64,000 bases of DNA from contig JAPLTX010000007.1 of assembly GCA_026397915.1 (NCBI GenBank), positions 1-64,000 of the forward strand. The letters are read 5' to 3'. Below the pieces are notes generated by a model, which saw only the letters and a list, made by a program, of their open reading frames with translations, was not told the DNA's origin and did not search any database. Numbering within the stretch: position 1 is the first letter of the stretch; the number at the start of each line of letters is the position of its first letter. The stretch is from Verrucomicrobiota bacterium (lineage in GTDB: Bacteria > Verrucomicrobiota > Verrucomicrobiia > CAIQCK01). A program made the translations under genes and the position numbers. Shown here piece after piece: positions 53,376 through 62,815 of this stretch.

Positions 53376-54734
53376 TTACTTCCCCGAAATCGCCAGCAGG
53401 CTCCGTTGTGTGGGCAGATACAACACACCGTCCGCCGCTGTCGGTGTGATCGGCGCTGTTTGCAGCTTCGTTCGCGACAGCACCTCCAGCGTCCTTCCCG
53501 CCTTCAACACCCACAAAGCGCCCGATTCGGTGCCGATATAAACCTTCCCGTCCGCGACGAACGGCGACGCGCACCACGTCCGGCCGCCGAGCGGATGCAC
53601 CCAGCACCGTTCGCCTTTCACCGCGTCGAAACAATGCGCGTTGCCCGGCGTGTCCACGATGTAGAGCAGCCCGTCCGCTACCGCCGGCGTCGCCAGCGTC
53701 CGCTCCACCAGCGTCGAGTCCCAGACCTTCTTCCCCGTCGCGGCGTCTACGCACGACAGGCAACCCTGACCGTCGCCATGCACCGGACTTTGCCCGATTG
53801 CCACGTAAACACGGCCGTTCCAAAACAGCGGCGAGCCGATGATCTCGCTCGGCCCGTCCGGGCGGCGTTTCCTATGCGTCGAATACGGCACCGGCACGCC
53901 GTTGCGCATCCGGTATCCCGGCGGATTGCAGTCGTAGGACCAGACTTTCTTCAAAACCTGCACGCCGTCGCGCGACGCCGAAGGCAACTCGAACGCATAC
54001 AGCACTCCATCCCCGCCGCCGAAGAACACCAGCGTGCGCCCGTTCACCTTGCCCGCGATGGGCGACGACCAGTTGCAGTGGAACAACCGTTCACCGATTC
54101 GCTCCCCGTCGCGCGCGACGAGCCGGCCTGTTTTCTTGTCGAGCGCGATCAATGTCGGCGCCTGCGGTGACGGCACCTTGTCGTGGCGGTCGTCCAGTCC
54201 GTTCGACGTGCAGGCAAAGATCAAATCGCCGACGATCAGCGGCGTGCTCCCGCAGACATCGTGCGGCACCACGCCAAGCTCCTTGATGAAATCATACCGC
54301 CACACCACCGCGCCGTTGTTCCGATCCACGCACAACACCTCGCCGCGGTTGCCGACCACGAACACCCGCCCTCCGTCCACCTGCGGCTTGGAACAAATCC
54401 CGCACTTCCACTGGTCGAAATGAAATGGCGGCGTCACGCCCTCCATGTAGCGCGGACTCGGCGTCTCCCAGATCAACTTGCCCGTCGCCTGCTCCACGCA
54501 CATCAACACGCCGCCGCCGGTTGGCTCGTAGCCGGGTCGTTGCACCGCGCTGTCGTCCGTAGCCAGAAACATCCTGCCGCGGTCAATCGTCGGGATCGAG
54601 TATTGATGTGCGCCGAGTTTGATCTCCCACAGCGGCGTTGCCCCGCCTGGATCCGCCGGCAACTCCCTGCCTTGGATGGCGAGCGACACCAACAGGAGGG
54701 CGGCGAAGAAGAGAATCCGCCTGTTCATCGTCAT
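53376..54734 (-). CDS. Exported PQQ-binding-like beta-propeller protein
   Basis: A 452-residue protein. Signal peptide residues 1-21 (LAIQGRE). The remainder is a repeat of W-motif/PQQ-like blades. Characteristic pieces are CVEQATGKLIWETPSP, CVDRNNGAVVWRYD, ALDKKTGRLVARDG, CVDAATGKKVWDSTLV and the late FVADGKVYIGTESGALWVLKAG. No PQQ-enzyme catalytic residues are recognisable, so a binding or scaffolding role is more likely than dehydrogenase activity. The gene lies 10 bp after the beta-helix gene and 30 bp before the PL6 remnant. AGGAAGGGA precedes the ATG. Confidence 0.85.
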   Translation of the reverse strand: MTMNRRILFFAALLLVSLAIQGRELPADPGGATPLWEIKLGAHQYSIPTIDRGRMFLATDDSAVQRPGYEPTGGGVLMCVEQATGKLIWETPSPRYMEGVTPPFHFDQWKCGICSKPQVDGGRVFVVGNRGEVLCVDRNNGAVVWRYDFIKELGVVPHDVCGSTPLIVGDLIFACTSNGLDDRHDKVPSPQAPTLIALDKKTGRLVARDGERIGERLFHCNWSSPIAGKVNGRTLVFFGGGDGVLYAFELPSASRDGVQVLKKVWSYDCNPPGYRMRNGVPVPYSTHRKRRPDGPSEIIGSPLFWNGRVYVAIGQSPVHGDGQGCLSCVDAATGKKVWDSTLVERTLATPAVADGLLYIVDTPGNAHCFDAVKGERCWVHPLGGRTWCASPFVADGKVYIGTESGALWVLKAGRTLEVLSRTKLQTAPITPTAADGVLYLPTQRSLLAISGK

Positions 54735-54744
54735 TCCCTTCCTG

Positions 54745-56625
54745 TCACCACATCTTGAGCTTGAGTTGGCCGGCACCGGGATTTTCAAACGGGCCGGCTG
54801 TCGGTGATGTCTTGCTGCGTCGCTTGCCGAAGTAATCGCCGTCAACCTTCAGCGGTGAGCCGTTGGGGTTCACGTAGCGAACGTCGGGAATTTTGGCTTT
54901 GCCCAACAGTTCGGTGGTTACAAGCTTCGTCGTGGCCTTTGACAGCGACGCAGGGAGCGTCAGGTGGAGATGCGGTTGGCCGGCTTCCTCTACGAGCTTG
55001 AAGTCAAACGCTTCTGATAACGTGAGCGGATTCGCCTCCTTGCCGTAAGGCCGCGCGCCGTTGAAATAGACGTTGCCGCCGGTCTGGAGCGGAAACTCGC
55101 GACTGTCGTAAACCCAGAGGCCAAACCCAACGGAGCGTGGCGCGGCTTTCTTTGCCTTCGGCGCGACTGCCGGAGTTTCGGCCGCGCCGACGAAGATGTT
55201 GTTGTAGAAGCGGTCATCGCCACCCTTGGTGTTGACGAGGCCGGCGACCTTCGTTGAATGCTCGGGATGAAAAGGCGTGGCGCGGCGCGGCTCGGGCTGG
55301 CTGATGATTTTGCCGGTGATCAGGTTGTGAGCGTAAGCGCCGCCTTCGGAGACGTCCAACAAAGTAGTGGCGGACAGGAAGATGTTGTTGTCCACGACGA
55401 ACGGGCCGTGGTTCACCTCGACGAACAAGTCCTCACGGTCGTTGTCGTGGAAGAGGTTTTGCGTGACGCGCGTGCCTTGCGCCATCCAGTCGAGCCACAG
55501 ACCGCGCGTGGTGCGGTAGATGTGGTTGCGGCTAATCTCAGTGTCAATGGCGGCGTGGAACTTGATGCCCGCCATCTCCGCGCCAGTGAAGAGCCGCCGG
55601 ACGTGGATGTCGTGGATGATGTTGCCGGTGACGGTGCTGAACGAACAGCCGAGGCTGCCGACGATGCCGGCCTGTTCGCAATGCGAGACAGTGTTGTTGC
55701 GGACAATGTGGTGGCCAATGTTCTCCTTCGTCCACGCGATGGGATGGGCGTGGGCGCGCTCGATGGTCTTGACGTAGCCTTCGGCGGAGTTGGCGGAAGT
55801 ATTGTCGAACTCGTCGCCATGTTTGCCCAGCGCGATGCCGGAGCAGATCGAGTGGCTGACCGTATTGCTCTCAATGATCCAGCCTTTGCTCCAATGCGTG
55901 CCGATCAGGCCGATCTGTTCCGCCGTCGGCGGCGCCCACGGCGTGGCGGCGTGGCGCATCGTGAAGCCGCGCACGGTGATGAAGTTCCGGCCCGGTTTGT
56001 CGGGATAGAAGACGGTGCGGCGCACGTTGATCTCCACCAATTGCTCGTTCGGGTTGACACCCTTGAACTGCGCCCAGATCGTCGTGTTCTCGCTCTCGAC
56101 TTTGCCGAACCACAGCGGTGTCTCAGCGACCGGTTTCATCACGTCATCCAACTTCGCCGCCTCGGTTAGCCACTCACCATTGAGATAGACCGCGCCGGTG
56201 TGATGCTCCCGGCCCTTGGGATTGAACCAGTCGCCGCGGATGAGATCGCTATAGGGATTGAAGCCACCGAAGAACGAATTCGGCAGCGTCACCTTCCAGA
56301 CATCGTCCTGAACCTTCGTCCAATTCTTGACGACCTCCGAGCCTTTGATCTCCACCTTCTCGCCCGGCGCGGCCTGATAGACGATGCGTTTCTTGTCGGA
56401 CGTGCCGCCGCGCGGTGGATTGATGCGTTCGCGATAAACGCCCTCATGCACAGTGACGACATCACCCGGCTGCGCAAGCTCGGCAGCGCGCTGGATGGTG
56501 CGTAGAGGCGTGGATTTCGTCGCAGGGTTGGTGTCGTTGCCTGCAACGGTAACATGCAGCTCTTTCGCTTGAGCGACAACCGCGAGGGTAATGATGGTTA
56601 CGAATGTTGTGGTTGCTGTTCTCAT
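54745..56625 (-). CDS. Exported right-handed parallel beta-helix protein (DUF1565/pectate-lyase-like)
   Basis: A 626-residue protein. Signal peptide residues 1-20 (VVAQAKE). The N-terminal block HVTVAGNDTNPATKSTPLRTI with ELAQPGDVVTVHEGVYRERI is the DUF1565-type cap. Parallel beta-helix coils follow (about residues 190-450), recognisable from spaced N-N/N-T turns: IESNTVSHSI, IVRNNTVSHCEQAG, VTGNIIHDI, ISRNHIYRT, VTQNLFHDN, VDNNIFLSA. A polysaccharide-degrading (lyase or hydrolase) function is likely from fold and neighbours; the catalytic residues cannot be assigned. It overlaps the sulfatase by four bases (ATGA). Confidence 0.85.
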   Translation of the reverse strand: MRTATTTFVTIITLAVVAQAKELHVTVAGNDTNPATKSTPLRTIQRAAELAQPGDVVTVHEGVYRERINPPRGGTSDKKRIVYQAAPGEKVEIKGSEVVKNWTKVQDDVWKVTLPNSFFGGFNPYSDLIRGDWFNPKGREHHTGAVYLNGEWLTEAAKLDDVMKPVAETPLWFGKVESENTTIWAQFKGVNPNEQLVEINVRRTVFYPDKPGRNFITVRGFTMRHAATPWAPPTAEQIGLIGTHWSKGWIIESNTVSHSICSGIALGKHGDEFDNTSANSAEGYVKTIERAHAHPIAWTKENIGHHIVRNNTVSHCEQAGIVGSLGCSFSTVTGNIIHDIHVRRLFTGAEMAGIKFHAAIDTEISRNHIYRTTRGLWLDWMAQGTRVTQNLFHDNDREDLFVEVNHGPFVVDNNIFLSATTLLDVSEGGAYAHNLITGKIISQPEPRRATPFHPEHSTKVAGLVNTKGGDDRFYNNIFVGAAETPAVAPKAKKAAPRSVGFGLWVYDSREFPLQTGGNVYFNGARPYGKEANPLTLSEAFDFKLVEEAGQPHLHLTLPASLSKATTKLVTTELLGKAKIPDVRYVNPNGSPLKVDGDYFGKRRSKTSPTAGPFENPGAGQLKLKMW

Positions 56626-58532
56626 CTCTTTCCTTTCTTGCGGGCTGCCGCCTTTGCGCGCGCCTCAAACACAGGGTTTTCGGTGCCGGTAAGCGTGGCG
56701 ATTGTGCCCTGGATGCACCAGCGGGCATACATCTGTTTCACGCCGGGCAACGCAGTCTGTATGGCTGGCAGCGCTGGGCGGCTCTTTTCGCCGAGCAGTT
56801 GCAGCGTCCGTGCTGCGTAGAGCACCGCGAGTTCATCGTCCGTCGCAAGCATTCCCGCGAGCCGGTCGAGCGCCGCGTGATCATCGCATTGCGCCACCAG
56901 CACGCCTGCGGCTTCGATTCGCACCGGTAACGATTCGTCGGCGAGAGCTTTCTTGAGCGCGTCCTTTGCAGCGGCGGCTTCACGGCCGGCGGCACGCAAC
57001 CCGATTGCAGCCCAATAGCGCACGGTCGGATCAGAATCGCCGAGGCACCGGGCAAATTCCTCAACCTGTCCCGGCAGGCCGACGCGCCATGCGGTGTCGA
57101 GCACGCGAGCCAGCGGGAAATATTCTTCTTCGCGCGCCAGTTCGACCAACGGCTTCTTCGTCTGCTCGCAGAGCTTCGTTGCCTGCCACTCGTGGATCAG
57201 GCCGACATCGCGCGCCTCAGTCTGCCAATCGCGCAGCGCCTTGCGGAGGCGTTCCAGCACCGGCCGGTATTCCGAATCGCTGGCGACGTTCTTCACTTGC
57301 CACGGGTCTTTTTCCGTGTCGTAGAGAGCCTCGGCGGGTTTCGTCGGCGCGGCGTAGGAAAGCTGCGCAGCGTTGAGTTTGCCCGCGGCGGCGAGCTTGG
57401 CGATCTCGCGGCGGAGTTCGAGTTGGTCGGAGTAGGCCTCCGGCTGGTTCCACGAGAGGTCGGGCATGAAGTTACGGATGTAGAGGTAGCGTTTATCGCG
57501 GACGGAACGGGCCAGTTCGAGCACTTCGTCCACGCGGTCGCGCGCGCCGAAGACGTAGTCACGCGGCGAGACGGCGGCTTTGCCGAGGAACGCGCGACCT
57601 TGCATGTGCGGCGGGACGGGGAGTTCGAGGAGGCTAAGTAGCGTCGGGCCGAGATCCATCAGGGTCACGAGTCGGTCGCAGGTGCCGCCGGGCGCGGCGG
57701 GGGCAAGGTGGCGGTATTTTTCGGGGAAGTAAATCACGAGCGGGATTTTCAGACCGGTGTCCCAGATGGTGCGTTTGCCGCGCGGGATGCCCTGGCCGTG
57801 GTCGGGCCAGAAGAAGACGATGGTGTCGTCTTTCAAGCCGTCACTTTCCAGTTCCGCCAGGATTCTGGCGACGTGTTTGTCCACGGCGGTAATGCAATCG
57901 TGGACGCGCGCCATCGTGCGGCGGGCGGTCGGCGTGTCGGGGTAATACGGCGGCACGGGCGCGGTGGCCGGGTCGTGCCGCTCGGCGGGGTCGAGTTTGG
58001 GCGGGGTGCTCTCGAAGACTTGGCCCTGGTGCGTTTCGGTGAGGTTGAACACGGCGAAGAACGATTGGCCGGGTTTGCGGTTGCGCCAGTGGGCCTTGCC
58101 GCTGGATTCATCCCACGACTCGGCAATGATGCGTTGTTCGGCGCTGGTGTTGTAATCGGTCTTGACCCTGTTGCTGCAATAGTAGCCGGCCTGGCGCAGG
58201 TAGGTGGGGAAGCCCTTGATCGTGTCGGGCACGGCGAAGTGCGAGCGGAGCCGTTGCGTGCCGTAGGAGGTCGCGTAAGTGCCGGTGATGATCGCGAAGC
58301 GCGACGGTGAACAGACCGGCGCTGTGACGTAGGCGTTGTTGAAATAGACGCCGCGTTGAGCCAGCGCATCGAGGTTCGGCGTGCGCGCGTATTTCTCGCC
58401 GCAAAAGCCCAGCCACGGCGAGGTGTCTTCGCAGGAGATCCAGAGGATGTTTGGACACGCCGCATCGCTGGCGTGCGATGTGGCCAGCGACGCCAGCATG
58501 AGCGCGGCGAGACTGCGGATTATTTTGTTCAT
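56622..58532 (-). CDS. Exported sulfatase with C-terminal HEAT-like repeats
   Basis: A 636-residue protein. Signal peptide residues 1-24. The sulfatase core is about residues 25-435. The formylglycine site CSPSRFAIITG is at about residue 73. The metal-site region NILWISCEDTSPWLG carries Glu-Asp where most members have Asp-Asp. Later metal ligands are in FFWPDHGQGIP. The C-terminal about 150 residues form armadillo/HEAT-type helical repeats (LGDSDPTVRYWAAIGL, LADESLPVRIEAAGVLV, LATDDELAVLYAARTL). Sulfatase-HEAT fusions are common in this phylum group. It lies between a UroD-like gene (6 bp) and the beta-helix gene (ATGA overlap), consistent with degradation of a sulfated polysaccharide. Confidence 0.9.
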   Translation of the reverse strand: MNKIIRSLAALMLASLATSHASDAACPNILWISCEDTSPWLGFCGEKYARTPNLDALAQRGVYFNNAYVTAPVCSPSRFAIITGTYATSYGTQRLRSHFAVPDTIKGFPTYLRQAGYYCSNRVKTDYNTSAEQRIIAESWDESSGKAHWRNRKPGQSFFAVFNLTETHQGQVFESTPPKLDPAERHDPATAPVPPYYPDTPTARRTMARVHDCITAVDKHVARILAELESDGLKDDTIVFFWPDHGQGIPRGKRTIWDTGLKIPLVIYFPEKYRHLAPAAPGGTCDRLVTLMDLGPTLLSLLELPVPPHMQGRAFLGKAAVSPRDYVFGARDRVDEVLELARSVRDKRYLYIRNFMPDLSWNQPEAYSDQLELRREIAKLAAAGKLNAAQLSYAAPTKPAEALYDTEKDPWQVKNVASDSEYRPVLERLRKALRDWQTEARDVGLIHEWQATKLCEQTKKPLVELAREEEYFPLARVLDTAWRVGLPGQVEEFARCLGDSDPTVRYWAAIGLRAAGREAAAAKDALKKALADESLPVRIEAAGVLVAQCDDHAALDRLAGMLATDDELAVLYAARTLQLLGEKSRPALPAIQTALPGVKQMYARWCIQGTIATLTGTENPVFEARAKAAARKKGKR

Positions 58533-58538
58533 CTGAGC

Positions 58539-59795
58539 TTACCGGGCCGAGTCCTTGATGGCCTTGAACATCGCCAGCAGGTTCGCGGCGGGGGTCGGGC
58601 CTTGGATGTTGTGGACGGTGTCGAAGACGAAACCGCCACCTTCGCCGAAAATCTCGATCCGCTCGCGCACCTCGCGATAAACCTCGTCGGGCGTGCCGAA
58701 TGGCAGTGTCTGCTGCGTGTTCGCGCCGCCGCCCCAGAAGGTCAGGTGTTTGCCGAACTCCTTCTTGAGCGTCCGCGCGTCCATGCAGGCGGCGGAGCAT
58801 TGGACCGGGTTGAGAATGTCGAAACCGGCCTCGATGAAATCCGGCAGCAGGTCGAAGACGGAGCCGCAAGAGTGGATGAAGGTCTTCCACGAAGACTTCG
58901 CGTGGACGAGGTCGTTGACGCGCTTGTGGAACGGTTTAAACAACTCGCGGTAAGCCTGCGGCGCGATGAACGGCCCGCGCTGTGTGCCGAAATCGGTGCC
59001 CGTCAAAAACACCGCCTGCACGCGGTTGCCGAGCACCGGAATGAGTTTCTCCAGGTTCTTCAGCGCGATCTCGCACTGCTTTTCGAAGATGGCGAGCACG
59101 TAGTCCTTGCGGACGGCGGTGGAGACATACCACTCCTCAATGTCGCGGATGCCTTTGGGGTGCTTCATCCACGGCGCGGGCACGAGCGCAATGTCGCCGA
59201 ACGCCGCGCCGGGCATCGTGAGGATGATGCCGCGTTTGCCGTCGTCAAGCGCCTTGATGCGCTGGCGATACCACGCGAGGTTCGCGTCGGTAAACTCGGC
59301 GAATTCTTCGAGGTTGTCGGCGGGGTTGAGCTTGTCCTCGTCCACCGGCGGCTGGCGGATGATCGAATCGAAGAAGAACGCGCCCTTCGGCATGTGGCCG
59401 CTCGGCGGCGCGCTGGTGTCGCCTTCGGGATAGATCACGAAACCACCGTCGTCCGCTTTCGTGACGTTGAACTTCTCCGGCACTAGCGCCTCCGTGCCGT
59501 CGAAGAGCGTGAACGGTTTCCAGTCGGCGTTTTCAAATCCAAACATCGTCGCGCGCGGCCTCAACCCGATGACGTCAATACCGAGCGCGTCGCACAACTC
59601 GTCGTCCACTTCGCCAAGCATCTGGTAAGGCTCGACGACTTTGACGCGGTAGCTCTCGTCGCCGAGCGCCGCGCGTCGCAGCCGTGTGACGGCCGAGACG
59701 TGGATGCCTGTGACCGCCGTGCCGCCGATGTCCACAGGAACGCGGTCGGGTTGTTGGTGATTGAGCGCCTTCTGGAGTCGTTCGCGCGAGGTCAT
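58539..59795 (-). CDS. Uroporphyrinogen decarboxylase-like methyltransferase-fold protein
   Basis: A 418-residue soluble protein, longer than true HemE (about 350). The N-terminus SRERLQKALNHQQPDRVPVDIGG is the standard UroD-like opening. The rest is a TIM-barrel-type domain with TDFGTQRGPFIAP, FIHSCGSVFDLLPDFIEAGFDILNPVQ (the His-x-Cys region that binds zinc in cobalamin/methyl transferases) and the late HNIQGPTPAANLL. These features mark the methyltransferase branch rather than the haem enzyme. It lies inside a polysaccharide operon. A demethylation role on a methylated sugar is an inference from context. Confidence 0.8.
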   Translation of the reverse strand: MTSRERLQKALNHQQPDRVPVDIGGTAVTGIHVSAVTRLRRAALGDESYRVKVVEPYQMLGEVDDELCDALGIDVIGLRPRATMFGFENADWKPFTLFDGTEALVPEKFNVTKADDGGFVIYPEGDTSAPPSGHMPKGAFFFDSIIRQPPVDEDKLNPADNLEEFAEFTDANLAWYRQRIKALDDGKRGIILTMPGAAFGDIALVPAPWMKHPKGIRDIEEWYVSTAVRKDYVLAIFEKQCEIALKNLEKLIPVLGNRVQAVFLTGTDFGTQRGPFIAPQAYRELFKPFHKRVNDLVHAKSSWKTFIHSCGSVFDLLPDFIEAGFDILNPVQCSAACMDARTLKKEFGKHLTFWGGGANTQQTLPFGTPDEVYREVRERIEIFGEGGGFVFDTVHNIQGPTPAANLLAMFKAIKDSAR

Positions 59796-59870
59796 AGTGG
59801 CGCCATCCTACGCAACCGCGGCGCAGTTTCAATACCTCGTTGAGCGGTCGCAGCGTCGGCTCCAACCACT

Positions 59871-62150
59871 CTATCCCTCCGCCCGTTTTCGTTCCAGCGT
59901 GTCGCTGAGCTGGTAGCTCGCGCCGATCTTGGTTTTGAACTCGACCAGCTTGTCGCCGAGGCGGACTTTGCAGAGGCGACCGAGCTTGGACCGGACTGTC
60001 GCCTCGGCGAGCGCGCCGTCTTTCCAGACGATGTCCACTTCGAAACCGCCGCGGGCGCAGAGGCCCTTGACGCTGCCGGCCGGCCACGCGGCGGGCAACG
60101 CCGGCAGCAGGTTGATCTCGCCGCCGTGCGATTGCAGCAGCATCTCGGCGATGCCGGCGCACGCGCCGAAGTTGCCGTCAATCTGGAATGGCGGAAGATC
60201 GTTGAGAAGGTTCGGCATCGTGGAGCGGCGCAGCAGCGTGATGAGGCTGTCGTGCGCTTTGTTGCCGTCGGCCAGCCGCGCCCAGAGGTTGACGAGCCAC
60301 GCGCGGCTCCAGCCGCTGAACGTGCCGCCGCCGGTCACGCGGCGCTCCAGCGTCTTGCGCGCGGTGGTCGCCCACTCGCGCGTGCCGTGGACGGTGATCT
60401 GGCTGCCGGGATGCAGCGCGAAGAGATGTGAGAAGTGGCGATGATTTGGCTCGACCTCCTCGTATTCCTCCGCCCACTCCATGAACCGGCCGTCCTTGCC
60501 GGCGCGATGCCCGCGCAGCCGGCCACGTGCGGCGTTGATCTTTTGCAGGAACGCTTTGTCCGGCCCCCTGTCGGCGGTGAGCAACTGGCCCGCCTCGACG
60601 AGTGCGTTAAACAACTCGCGCACGATCTGTATGTCCACCGACGGCCCCATGCAGAGGAAGCCAATGTAGCCGTTCGGCATCCGATACGCGTTCTGTGGCG
60701 AGCACGACGGCCCCGTGACGAGGCGGCCGCTCGCGTCCTCCACCAGATACTCCAGCAGAAATTCCGCCGCTTCCTTCATCACCGGCCAGGCGCGGTCGCG
60801 AAGAAACGCCGTGTCGCCGCTGAAGAGGTAGCGTTCCCAGAAATGAAGCGAGAGCCACGCCGCGCCCATCGGCCAAAGGCTAAACCTCACCGAATCGCCC
60901 GACGGCGCCGTGTCGCCCCACAGCTCCGTCGCGCCATGCGCCACGAAGCCGCGGCAACCATACATCCGCCGCGCCGTCTCGCGGCCCGACGGTCGCATCC
61001 GGTCCACGTGATCGAACAACGGCCCGTGGCACTCGGCGAGGTTGCACGACTCGGCGGGCCAGTAGTTCATCTGCGTGTTGACGTCGAGCGTGTATTTGCT
61101 TTCCCACGGCGGCGTCATGCTGTCGTTCCAGAGACCCTGGAGATTCGCCGGCAGCGAACCGGGCCGGCTCGACGCGATAAGCAGGTAACGACCGAACTGG
61201 AAATAGAGCGCCGTCAGCGCCGCGTCCTGGCCGCCGGCTCGAAACGCCTCGACGCGCTTGTCGGTCGGCACGTTCGACTTGTCGGGGCCACCGAGGTCGA
61301 GCGCGACGCGAGAGAAAAGCCGCCGGTGATCATCGCTGTGCTCGTCGCGGAGGCGCGTGTAGGGTTTTGCCGCCGCCTTCGCAAGCTGCTGTTCGCAAAG
61401 CTGGCGCGGTTCAGGCGCGCGGAACGTCGTGTTCGCCGCCAGCAGCAGCGTCACCGCGTCGGCGCGTTCGACGATGACATTGTCGCCGAGCACGCGGGTC
61501 ACGCCGCCTTCGGCGACCGCCTTCAGCAGAGCGCAATATCGCACACCGTCGGGGCCGCACTGGCCCTGCATGAACACCGTATCGCCACCCACCACGCCTG
61601 TGGCGCTCTCGAACGGCCGGCGGCTGAGGTTTGCCGAGAGCGAAATCTGTCCGGGATGGTCGCTGGCAAGCCGCACTGCCACCACCTGATCCACGGCGCT
61701 CGCAAATATCTCGCGAACGAACCGCACGCCGCGCAGCGAGTAGCTCACACGCGCTACGCCGGTGGCGAGGTCCAGCTCGCGGCGGTAGTCCACAATGCCC
61801 TTGTGCGGCAGCAACGCGGTCTCATCCACGCCGCGGCCGAAGAGGTAAAGGTTCAAGTCGCCGAGCGGCTGATACGGCGACTGATGGCGTGGAGCCGCCT
61901 GCATCCCGTGCTCGGCGAGAAACTCCGCCTGCGCGACCTTGCCCTCAAACAGCAACCGCCGCACTTCCGGCAACGTCTTGAGCGCGTCGGAATTGATGCG
62001 GTCGCGCGACCCGCCGTGCCACATCGAGTCTTCGTTAAGCAAGATGCGCTCCTGGTCAATCTTCCCAAAGATCATCGCGCCGAGCCGGCCATTGCCAACC
62101 GGCAAAGCTTCCGGCCATTTGATCGCCGGCCTATCATACCAAAGTTTCAT
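59871..62150 (-). CDS. Glycoside hydrolase family 95 (alpha-L-fucosidase/galactosidase-type), cytoplasmic
   Basis: A 759-residue protein that begins KLWYDRPAIKWPEALPVGNGRLGAMIFG, the canonical GH95 opening, with no signal peptide. Other hallmarks are ILLNEDSMWHGG, then SGDTAFLRDRAWPVMKEAAEFLL. Active-site region motifs are SSRPGSLPANLQGLWNDSMTPPWESKY and LDVNTQMNYWPAESCNLAECHGPLF (Asn/Glu pair), with GGGTFSGWSRAWLVNLWARL and the late IDGNFGACAGIAEMLLQSHGGEINLLPALP. Inverting hydrolysis of alpha-L-fucosides or galactosides released by partner enzymes is expected. The first gene of a co-directional run to the PL6 remnant, 69 bp after yajQ. Confidence 0.92.
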   Translation of the reverse strand: MKLWYDRPAIKWPEALPVGNGRLGAMIFGKIDQERILLNEDSMWHGGSRDRINSDALKTLPEVRRLLFEGKVAQAEFLAEHGMQAAPRHQSPYQPLGDLNLYLFGRGVDETALLPHKGIVDYRRELDLATGVARVSYSLRGVRFVREIFASAVDQVVAVRLASDHPGQISLSANLSRRPFESATGVVGGDTVFMQGQCGPDGVRYCALLKAVAEGGVTRVLGDNVIVERADAVTLLLAANTTFRAPEPRQLCEQQLAKAAAKPYTRLRDEHSDDHRRLFSRVALDLGGPDKSNVPTDKRVEAFRAGGQDAALTALYFQFGRYLLIASSRPGSLPANLQGLWNDSMTPPWESKYTLDVNTQMNYWPAESCNLAECHGPLFDHVDRMRPSGRETARRMYGCRGFVAHGATELWGDTAPSGDSVRFSLWPMGAAWLSLHFWERYLFSGDTAFLRDRAWPVMKEAAEFLLEYLVEDASGRLVTGPSCSPQNAYRMPNGYIGFLCMGPSVDIQIVRELFNALVEAGQLLTADRGPDKAFLQKINAARGRLRGHRAGKDGRFMEWAEEYEEVEPNHRHFSHLFALHPGSQITVHGTREWATTARKTLERRVTGGGTFSGWSRAWLVNLWARLADGNKAHDSLITLLRRSTMPNLLNDLPPFQIDGNFGACAGIAEMLLQSHGGEINLLPALPAAWPAGSVKGLCARGGFEVDIVWKDGALAEATVRSKLGRLCKVRLGDKLVEFKTKIGASYQLSDTLERKRAEG

Positions 62151-62219
62151 TCAACCTTTCGTTGGAAGCCTTGCCCGCCAGAGGCGCGAACGGCGCGCAA
62201 GGAACGGACCGGGCGGGTC

Positions 62220-62705
62220 CTAGTCGCGGAAGTTCTGGAATTGCAGCGCCACGGGAAACTCGTGTCCGCGCACGGCCGCCATCACCGCCTGCAATTCGTC
62301 ACGGCTCTTGCCAGTCACGCGGATCTGCTGGTCTTGAATCTGCGTCGTGACCTTGTGCTTCCCGTCGCGAATGAAGGTGGTGATCTGCTTGGCCATCTCC
62401 GTCTCGATCCCCTGTTTGATCTTGATGGACTGCCGCGCGTGGCCGAGCGGCGAAATGTCGGGATCGCCCTGGTCGAGACTCTTGAGGCTGATGTTGCGCT
62501 TGGCGAGCTTGCCAAGGACGATTTCGGAAAGACCTCTGATCTTAAACTCATCCTCAGCGGAGAGCTTGATCTCGTCCTTTTCGAGGAGGATCTCCGCCTT
62601 GCTCCCCTTGTAGTCGAAGCGGTTGGCCAATTCTTTCTTGGCGATGTTGACGGCGTTCTCGATCTCCATCGAGCTGACCTGGCTGACAATATCGAATGAA
62701 GGCAT
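62220..62705 (-). CDS. yajQ: YajQ-family nucleotide-binding protein
   Basis: A 161-residue soluble protein matching the full length of the UPF0234/YajQ family: start MPSFDIVSQVSSMEIENAVNI, then RFDYKGSKAEILLEKDEIKL, SLDQGDPDISPLGHARQSIKI, RDGKHKVTTQIQDQQIRVTGKSRDELQ and end FPVALQFQNFRD. YajQ proteins bind cyclic di-GMP in at least one species; the role here is unknown. It is divergent from the GreA/B-like gene. Confidence 0.93.
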   Translation of the reverse strand: MPSFDIVSQVSSMEIENAVNIAKKELANRFDYKGSKAEILLEKDEIKLSAEDEFKIRGLSEIVLGKLAKRNISLKSLDQGDPDISPLGHARQSIKIKQGIETEMAKQITTFIRDGKHKVTTQIQDQQIRVTGKSRDELQAVMAAVRGHEFPVALQFQNFRD

Positions 62706-62815
62706 GACGGCATGTTAATTCGATGCGGGAAAAATGGAAGGTTTTTGAGTGGCGAAGGCGTAAATCGTAGTTGCGCGCCGCGCAGCGTTCGGGTTGTATC
62801 GGCGGTTCCGTGACT

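Noticed and set aside
60435..62699. A 754-codon plus-strand open frame
   Set aside because: Antisense to the GH95 gene, which has full family signatures on the other strand.
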